The position numbers and the translations under genes were made by a program. The notes under the pieces are model-generated. The model did not search any database. It saw nothing but the letters and a program-made list of their open reading frames with translations, and was not told the DNA's origin. A DNA stretch of 5,710 bases from Globobulimina sp. (Eukaryota; Foraminifera; Rotaliida). The DNA lies in the NCBI GenBank assembly GCA_003354225.1, contig PIVH01000459.1, positions 1-5,710 on the forward strand, in the 5' to 3' direction. Shown in pieces: positions 1 through 4,508 of the stretch (position 1 is the first letter of the stretch; each line of letters opens with the position of its first letter).

Positions 1-55
1 ATTTGCAATGTCAACAGAAACGATTTACATTTCGTTGCCAAATCTTATACAAATT

Positions 56-691
56 TTATATTTTACCTAAAGCAGTAACGAGAGCAACCCATATAACATC
101 ACATGCACTCAAAACACCATTTTCTGCATTGAAATATGAATAAGTATGCGAATGAATGAGTATTATAGCCAACATGGAGATGTTTATAATTAATAAGATA
201 TATCCTCGGACTGTCGAACCAAACCAAGTTTTGATACTTTGCAAGTCAGCCGTGGCAAAGGAGAATCTGGTCCGCGATAATGATATACACATAAAATAAT
301 AACAGCAAAACATATAAATAAAAAATGATAAAGATTCAGCGACATAGCACGCATCGTAAGTTGATGCGAAAAATGAAGTACAATATTCATTGCTAAATAA
401 AAATTGACCGCAGAAACAAATGAAAATAGCGAATGCTAAAAAAAGTGGCGCAGCCTTTTGATAGCCTTTATCGTCCAACATTATGGAGATTAAAAACAAT
501 GCACAACCTGTAATCGATGATAAAAATGAAAATATTAATATGTCTAAGCCTAACGGGACTTCACCATTAGGATATTTACTAATACATAACGGAAGCCATA
601 AAATCGAATATAATAAAATCGAGACACAGACAAATATTTCTTGCATTGTGTTTCCTTTGGTTGTTGCACTTGCTCTTGTTGACGACAGCAT
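56..691 (-). CDS. Polytopic membrane protein, 5-6 membrane segments, probably partial (continues through an intron)
   Basis: The gene reads from ATG at 691 to TAA at 58-56, 211 residues. Hydrophobic segments lie at about residues 19-36, 49-72, 80-99, 120-138, 163-180 and 196-209, and a basic stretch (R140, R142, K154, R162) lies between the fourth and fifth. That is consistent with a receptor-like or 7TM protein cut short, but I recognise no family motif. The reading stops inside the sixth segment, which is an odd end. At bases 68-61 the minus strand reads AG|GTAAAA, a good 5' splice site, so the last codons and the stop are probably intron and the true gene continues left of the window. A second in-frame ATG (646-644, residue 16) sits directly before the first membrane segment, so the start could be either; residues 2-15 are polar and rich in Ser/Thr/Ala. 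Bases 1-55 would then be intron. Confidence 0.6.
   Translation of the reverse strand: MLSSTRASATTKGNTMQEIFVCVSILLYSILWLPLCISKYPNGEVPLGLDILIFSFLSSITGCALFLISIMLDDKGYQKAAPLFLAFAIFICFCGQFLFSNEYCTSFFASTYDACYVAESLSFFIYMFCCYYFMCISLSRTRFSFATADLQSIKTWFGSTVRGYILLIINISMLAIILIHSHTYSYFNAENGVLSACDVIWVALVTALGKI
60..68 (-). other. Probable 5' splice site of the membrane protein gene
   Basis: On the minus strand the sequence reads TTAG|GTAAAATAT, with the exon ending at base 67 and the intron starting at 66. It matches the eukaryotic AG|GTAAAA donor pattern and sits eight bases before the stop that would otherwise truncate the protein in mid-membrane segment. No acceptor can be placed inside the window with confidence. 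Inference from pattern only. Confidence 0.45.
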
Positions 692-827
692 GGTTGACGG
701 GGTTTTTTGTTTAACGTTTTTTGAAAAATACTTATCGAGCCTCGGTAGTTTGTATTTTCAACTGACTGTATTTCATTAAAATTAAGCTTTCATCAAGATT
801 TTAAATTAAATTAATGGCGATCAACAG
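692..827. other. Spacer between two minus-strand genes, with hairpin and AACGTT motif
   Basis: This 136-base spacer holds the 3' flank of the MATH-like gene and the 5' flank of the membrane protein gene. It contains AACGTT at 713-718, 22 bases before the ATG at 691, related to the palindrome found before two other starts in the window. It also has an imperfect inverted repeat: arms 722-731 and 752-760, with a smaller CGA/TCG pair (736-738 and 742-744) inside the loop. No AATAAA signal is visible for the upstream gene. Confidence 0.4.
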
Positions 828-1850
828 TTATTGATACGTCTGAATGTGTAGAATGTGGATTTTAATCCTGAAGGACAAACTATTCTTATTTTTCAATGAT
901 GAGTGTGAGAACATCATTCTTCCCCAACCATCTGCACCATCCATATCCAACGAAAAGCTATTTTCACCCTTCTCTTGTATACTAAATGTCTGCTCACCAA
1001 ACAGTTTGGTTGTGAAACACGCTTTTATTTCAAAGGCGATTCGCATAGATTTCATTCGAAACGGCATCCTGATTAATTGTAGAAATAACCATAAATTGCC
1101 ACGAGTGCTAGCATTAAATCCAAATGGCGCACATCTTAGCATCCAACAATTGTGATAAATGGTATCACTGTAATATAATTTATGACTGTTTGCGTTTTTA
1201 AAATTAATGAATAATTCCGTGCTGATATCCCACTCGAACTCACAGTTATATTTACATCCAATAATACTTACAATATCATTTGTTTTCAACTGCAACGACT
1301 TATATTCAACATGAAGGATATCAGTAACACATTCAATCTGTATCGAACTGAATTTTTTCCTCTTAATTTTATTTAATTTAATTGCATTGCTCCACCCATG
1401 ACATTTGTTGCTGCCATCCAGATGATAACAAACCGTTTTTATATATTCATAATTGAGTTGTTTCAAAAATAAAACAAATGAAAGTGTTACATTTTTCAAA
1501 AATGGCGGAAATTTAAGCACTTCAAAATAGCACATTACATATCCTTTATCTGTATAATTCCAACCATTTGGCGATAATGTCAATTGACATAACATTCCAG
1601 GGATTGGCGCAAACGAGGGACCATACATTGTGTCTTGCAGTTTGCAACGCAAAAATCGTTGAAGATTGTTATTTTTATCTTGTTGGATGTTGTTAATTAG
1701 CCAACATACGCCGTTATCATAAAATGTAAAAACTAGTTTAACAATGTCCAATGGGATAAAATCAAGCTTACGATATCGTCGAAGGTATCCAAAGGTTATC
1801 AGTTCTCTGTTTCGCTTTTCTCTTTGTGCAGTTAGATGACCTGACCACAT
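828..1850 (-). CDS. Protein with F-box-like N-terminal helix and two MATH/TRAF-like domains
   Basis: A complete uninterrupted gene, ATG at 1850-1848 to TAA at 830-828, 340 residues. A basic N-terminus (residues 9-28) precedes the motif IPLDIVKLVFTFYDN at 32-46, resembling the short opening helix of F-box-like proteins. Two repeats of similar layout follow. The first (about 49-183) has CWLI, then LTLSPNGWN (90-98), a beta-rich stretch and HGW (151-153). The second (about 205-337) has FEWDI (205-209), a YYS element (226-228), CWMLRCAPFGFN (235-246), a beta-rich stretch and DGWG (307-310). The order W-x-I, Y-x-S, W-x-L-x-x-x-P-x-G and late GWG is the MATH (meprin/TRAF homology) pattern, known for binding peptides of partner proteins, often in ubiquitin-ligase adaptors or TRAFs. 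No RING, BTB or protease domain is present. The first five codons lie inside the duplicated start module at 1835-1898. Family assignment is by pattern and moderate; overall function is unknown. Confidence 0.62.
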   Translation of the reverse strand: MWSGHLTAQREKRNRELITFGYLRRYRKLDFIPLDIVKLVFTFYDNGVCWLINNIQQDKNNNLQRFLRCKLQDTMYGPSFAPIPGMLCQLTLSPNGWNYTDKGYVMCYFEVLKFPPFLKNVTLSFVLFLKQLNYEYIKTVCYHLDGSNKCHGWSNAIKLNKIKRKKFSSIQIECVTDILHVEYKSLQLKTNDIVSIIGCKYNCEFEWDISTELFINFKNANSHKLYYSDTIYHNCWMLRCAPFGFNASTRGNLWLFLQLIRMPFRMKSMRIAFEIKACFTTKLFGEQTFSIQEKGENSFSLDMDGADGWGRMMFSHSSLKNKNSLSFRIKIHILHIQTYQ

Positions 1851-1898
1851 GTTTTTTGATGAATATGAATCAAAATTACAAAACGTTTTCAGTCATGT
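1835..1898 (+). repeat. Start-region module, copy A (direct repeat with 4441-4508)
   Basis: This 64-base copy matches 4441-4508 at about 60 of 64 positions: substitutions at 1851, 1863, 1869 and 1879, plus four fewer A in the A-run. It starts with gatgacctgaccacat, shared exactly, and ends with cgttttcagtcatgt, shared exactly. It spans the whole 44-base gap between the divergent starts at 1850 (minus) and 1895 (plus) and includes the first five codons of the minus gene and the plus ATG. A smaller internal echo, catgttttttga, occurs at 1848-1859 and again at 1894-1905. Confidence 0.9.
1851..1894. promoter_or_regulatory. Compact bidirectional promoter between divergent genes
   Basis: Only 44 bases separate the two divergent ATGs, so both promoters and both 5' leaders must be inside this gap or overlap the opposite coding sequence. 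It contains the perfect palindrome AAAACGTTTT (1880-1889), ending about six bases before the plus ATG and 29 before the minus ATG. TTTTCAG before the plus ATG also looks like a 3' splice acceptor. The promoter role is inferred from position and from conservation in copy B. Confidence 0.5.
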
Positions 1899-2476
1899 TT
1901 TTTGAAACAGATAATTTCTCAACAAATGGTTTGATGCATTGTATTTTAGAAAATGATATGAAAGCATTTGAGCATATTCTTGACAAATACGGTCAATGAT
2001 TTTGTTTCCATTTATTGCTCAGTCGAAATGTGTATGTTAGTGCAACAATATAAAAACTTAAGAGAGTACAAGACCCTGGAAGACGGCTGGAACCCTTGGG
2101 AAAAAGAGGGAAGCTCAAAAAATCCCATGCTCAAAAAATTCGCTTTTCCCAACGGGATAAACAAATACAGAAAAGAGATGTTATTCAATATCGTAATATA
2201 TTTATTACAGAGCATATTGCGAAAGATGTGGTGAATGAAATTGTATCTTTTTTGTTAGGAACAGATATTATGACAGAAACTAAAAATGAAGAAAATGAAG
2301 ATGAAGAAACATTATTTGATGAATTGGAACAACACAAAGCAATGAATTCGGATCTATATGCTCGGACTCATTGGAAATGTTATTCAATGAATAGAACTGA
2401 AAGTAGTGCCAATAATTTATTTGCAATTGAAGAGAGATTACCAATTATTACATGCTTCTCAATGATATTTCTTTAA
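1895..2476 (+). CDS. Small ankyrin-like gene, needs an intron (or is frame-broken)
   Basis: ATG at 1895 lies at the end of the duplicated start module, as does the hydroxylase ATG. The first 34 codons include LMHCILENDMKAFEHILDKYG (residues 13-33), which fits one ankyrin-repeat helix pair, then meet TGA at 1997. The same frame is open again from 2054 to TAA at 2474-2476, with codon use like the neighbours: a basic stretch, the segment HIAKDVVNEIVSFL (2213-2254) resembling an F-box-like helix, then an acidic stretch NEENEDEE (2284-2307). A donor GTCAAT at 1992 joined to an AG ending at 2066 (75 nt) or 2072 (81 nt) keeps the frame and gives roughly 166-168 residues, but both donor and acceptors are weak. 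Alternatives are a decayed gene with two compensating frameshifts, or use of the overlapping frame open at about 1968-2234. Product unknown. Confidence 0.4.
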
Positions 2477-2548
2477 AATTGATTTTGTGTGACTTAATTT
2501 GAATTGATTTTTGTTTTTCACATTATTGTTAACAGTTTTTAGATTATC
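2477..2548 (+). promoter_or_regulatory. Leader and putative promoter of the 7TM-RGS gene
   Basis: This 72-base spacer separates two plus-strand genes. It is T-rich and ends with AACAGTTTTTAG (2531-2542), six bases before the ATG at 2549. The AAC, T-run, AG order resembles AACGTTTTCAG just before the ATGs at 1895 and 4505. An AAAATTGA octamer lies at 2475-2482, overlapping the previous stop codon; it may be chance in such AT-rich DNA. The regulatory role is inference. Confidence 0.3.
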
Positions 2549-4147
2549 ATGCATATGGACGCTGTGGATATAGCAGCAATTATATTAATCATAATTAGCT
2601 GTACTATATTCGTTCCAATATTGCTATATTCATTGTACAGATTTCATAATATTGCTGATACCGAATTTGTAAAAAATAGAATTCGAAATATTGCCTACAC
2701 CATTAATATACTCACTATATTTTCTTTTTTATCTGAAAGAATATATGCAATTTGTGTGGAGGTGCTTTATAACGGAAACAATGTATTTCCAATGTGGACA
2801 GTTCATATTGGTGTTAATTTAATTGTTGTGACAGTTTATGTATTATGTGTAATTCGTACGTGGTTATTGTATTATAACCGAAATTATCATATCAAAATAG
2901 TTGAAAACGTCTGGAAAAAGGATATTAATTCAAATGAAATTTCATGGTTTATACGTAACAGAAATAAATATGGTTCATTCAGATATATATTTACGAGGAT
3001 TGCATTCATCCCATCCATAATATTTATATTTATTGAGATGAGCACTGATATAATAATTGGCGAAGGTATACACGATCATATATTAAATATATCATTGCCA
3101 TTAACCGTATATATCGCATCCTTTATATTATATTATAAAATATCAGACTTTGATGATGCATTTAATCTTCGTAAAGAAATATATTATCAATGTATTACCT
3201 TTTTTGCTGTAATGTGTGCAGAAATAATTGATTTAACAGTGTTTTGTATTGTTGATGCAGTGCAACATCATAGCCATCACTCTCATCATGATTTAGAAAG
3301 AGTGGAATGGTTAATTTCTGCATCTATCACATATGTCACATTATTTGCAGTATCATTAAGTTTTGTTCTGTCCTCATACGACTCTGATTTTTTTTATGTA
3401 CTTTTGTATCTGACTTATATTTTTATTTTGATATCAGTTTCCACTGCATATCCAGTGTACTTTTCCATGAAAACGAATCAAGAAAAGAAACTGCAGCACG
3501 CTGCTAAGCAAAATAATAATTTTTCAATGTTGGAAGCAATTTGCAGTATGGATGGATATAAATTATTTATCACTCATTTAGTGAATCATTTTGCGACAGA
3601 AAATTTATTATTTATTACTGAACTGATTCAAATTAAATATAATTTCCAAATTAAACATAATAACATAATAAAAACAGTACAGAAAAGCGCTGATTTAGCT
3701 ACAAATGATTGCGACGTAGGATGTTTTATCATTGATTTTAATGAAAATGATGGAAGTACGGAAATTGAAGCTGATGCTGGTGCTCTTGCAATATATGTGG
3801 TTGGTGGTGCAATCGAAAAAGGTGTGACGTTTTCAGGTATTTTTGATTCGGAGAATAGGTTGGTTTGCAAAATTAATTTACCATTAAAATTACCACAAAG
3901 TAAAATATTATCTGAATATAACAGTTTTATTGATCAAATGGATTGTTTATTCAATAAATATGTCAATGTTGACAGTAAATATGAAATAAATATATCCGGA
4001 CCAACCAGAAGTTTGTTAATCAAAATATTTGACAATATAAAAAATATTAAATGTAAAGAAAACTATTTGTTTAATATTATGGACGATGCATGTATGGAAA
4101 TATTAGAATTATGCGATAGTTTATATCTGACATTAAAAAAAAATTAA
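2549..4147 (+). CDS. 7TM-RGS protein (receptor-like regulator of G-protein signalling)
   Basis: A complete uninterrupted gene of 532 residues ending in TAA. Hydrophobic segments lie at about residues 8-29, 48-71, 84-108, 151-170, 178-197, 211-236, 255-275 and 281-305, so seven or eight membrane passes. FDDAFNLRKEI (201-211) sits between the fifth and sixth segments, as in the DxxxxRKE loop of protist receptor-RGS proteins. From 325 onward the cytosolic tail fits an RGS domain: FSMLEAICSMDGYKLFITHL and TENLLFITELI (325-360), then LPQSKIL (448-454), LFNKYVNVDSKYEINIS (467-483) and a final helix (511-528). RGS domains speed GTP hydrolysis by G-alpha subunits, so this protein would act at a membrane to dampen or direct G-protein signalling. 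About 77 residues (371-447) interrupt the RGS domain. A loop between segments 6 and 7 has six His in eight residues (240-247). The ATG at 2549 is first; M3 is a possible alternative. Ligand unknown. Confidence 0.85.
   Translation: MHMDAVDIAAIILIIISCTIFVPILLYSLYRFHNIADTEFVKNRIRNIAYTINILTIFSFLSERIYAICVEVLYNGNNVFPMWTVHIGVNLIVVTVYVLCVIRTWLLYYNRNYHIKIVENVWKKDINSNEISWFIRNRNKYGSFRYIFTRIAFIPSIIFIFIEMSTDIIIGEGIHDHILNISLPLTVYIASFILYYKISDFDDAFNLRKEIYYQCITFFAVMCAEIIDLTVFCIVDAVQHHSHHSHHDLERVEWLISASITYVTLFAVSLSFVLSSYDSDFFYVLLYLTYIFILISVSTAYPVYFSMKTNQEKKLQHAAKQNNNFSMLEAICSMDGYKLFITHLVNHFATENLLFITELIQIKYNFQIKHNNIIKTVQKSADLATNDCDVGCFIIDFNENDGSTEIEADAGALAIYVVGGAIEKGVTFSGIFDSENRLVCKINLPLKLPQSKILSEYNSFIDQMDCLFNKYVNVDSKYEINISGPTRSLLIKIFDNIKNIKCKENYLFNIMDDACMEILELCDSLYLTLKKN
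3659..3889 (+). other. Insertion inside the RGS domain of the 7TM-RGS protein
   Basis: Residues about 371-447 separate the first RGS helices from the LPxSxI helix onward. The segment is partly acidic (DFNENDGSTEIEAD) and partly hydrophobic/glycine-rich (ALAIYVVGGAIEKG), looking beta-rich rather than helical. A canonical RGS domain is about 120 residues; here the halves span about 200. It is in frame with ordinary local codon use and has no GT...AG signal I would trust, so I read it as a loop expansion, not an unspliced intron. The borders are approximate. Confidence 0.45.
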
Positions 4148-4284
4148 AACTAATATTCACGTGTTATAATCTAATGTTGTATCTTTTTTCTATATATATT
4201 GTGTTTGGTATGCCACGTATTATATATATTTTTTTTTTGGTTCACTTATTATTAATTTAGTCTCAAAGGCGGTTTGGTGACAGT

Positions 4285-4395
4285 ACAATTATACCATATT
4301 ACACCTATAATTATACTGTTACATTTTTTTCTGACATTTTTTTTTGAGTATAATTATATTCATTATACCTACAATTATATTTATTATATTCATAA
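4285..4395. repeat. Degenerate AT-rich repeat cluster with twin TATAATTATA palindromes
   Basis: The identical palindrome TATAATTATA occurs at 4306-4315 and 4349-4358, 43 bases apart. Near it are similar short units: acaattatacc at 4285, attatacctacaattatat at 4362, and two tandem acaTTTTTTT-type blocks at 4321-4345. The perfect decamers are certain; whether they are functional or only low-complexity drift is unknown. Confidence 0.5.
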
Positions 4396-4440
4396 TTGCA
4401 CTCGTTGCTCGACTGCTCGTTACACTCTGTATTTATATTT

Positions 4441-4508
4441 GATGACCTGACCACATATTTTTTGATGAGTATGATTCAAAATTAAAAAAAAAACGTTTTC
4501 AGTCATGT
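4441..4508 (+). repeat. Start-region module, copy B (direct repeat with 1835-1898)
   Basis: This is a 68-base near-identical copy of 1835-1898, with a longer A-run (4484-4493 against 1880-1883). As in copy A, AAAACGTTTT (4490-4499) is followed by CAGTC and the ATG of a plus-strand gene, here the hydroxylase. On the minus strand the codons for M-W-S-G-H are kept at 4456-4442, but the frame then ends after two more codons (Q-I-stop). The divergent minus gene present at copy A is therefore absent here. The match ends on both sides as soon as unrelated coding or spacer sequence begins. Confidence 0.9.
4490..4499. promoter_or_regulatory. AAAACGTTTT palindrome upstream of the hydroxylase start
   Basis: This perfect 10-base palindrome, also at 1880-1889, sits five bases before an ATG in both module copies. 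A shorter AACGTT form lies at 713-718, 22 bases before the membrane protein start. The positional pattern suggests a start-proximal promoter or initiator element; a binding factor is unknown. Confidence 0.4.

Larger units (their letters stand above)
4148..4504. other. AT-rich intergenic region with T-tracts and palindromes
   Basis: These 357 bases hold no convincing gene on either strand. They contain T-runs at 4229-4238, 4324-4330 and 4337-4345, the perfect palindrome TATAATTATA twice (4306-4315 and 4349-4358), and loosely repeated pieces of the type attatacct/acaattata between 4285 and 4395. A short GC-richer patch with three CTCG cores (4401, 4408, 4416) follows. The last part (4441-4504) is copy B of the start module. 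The left part probably holds the 3' end of the 7TM-RGS transcript, though no AATAAA is seen, and the right part the promoter of the hydroxylase gene. Confidence 0.6.

Noticed and set aside
483-1155. Plus-strand open frames at 483-779 and 844-1155
   Set aside because: They lie antisense within the membrane protein and MATH-like genes, have no recognisable domain, and their codon pattern follows from the opposite strand.
1968-2234. 88-codon plus-strand frame as an independent gene
   Set aside because: It begins at TTG and not ATG, shows no domain, and overlaps the more convincing frame 2 sequence. I kept it only as a possible alternative reading of the ankyrin-like locus.
2475-2482. AAAATTGA octamer as a giant-virus early promoter
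   Set aside because: It occurs once upstream of a start, is not found before the other genes, and is likely by chance in AT-rich DNA. The putative intron also argues for cellular DNA.
1442-4398. Shared 14-mer tatattcataattg near 1442 and 4385
   Set aside because: It is short, AT-rich and without flanking similarity, so not a meaningful repeat.
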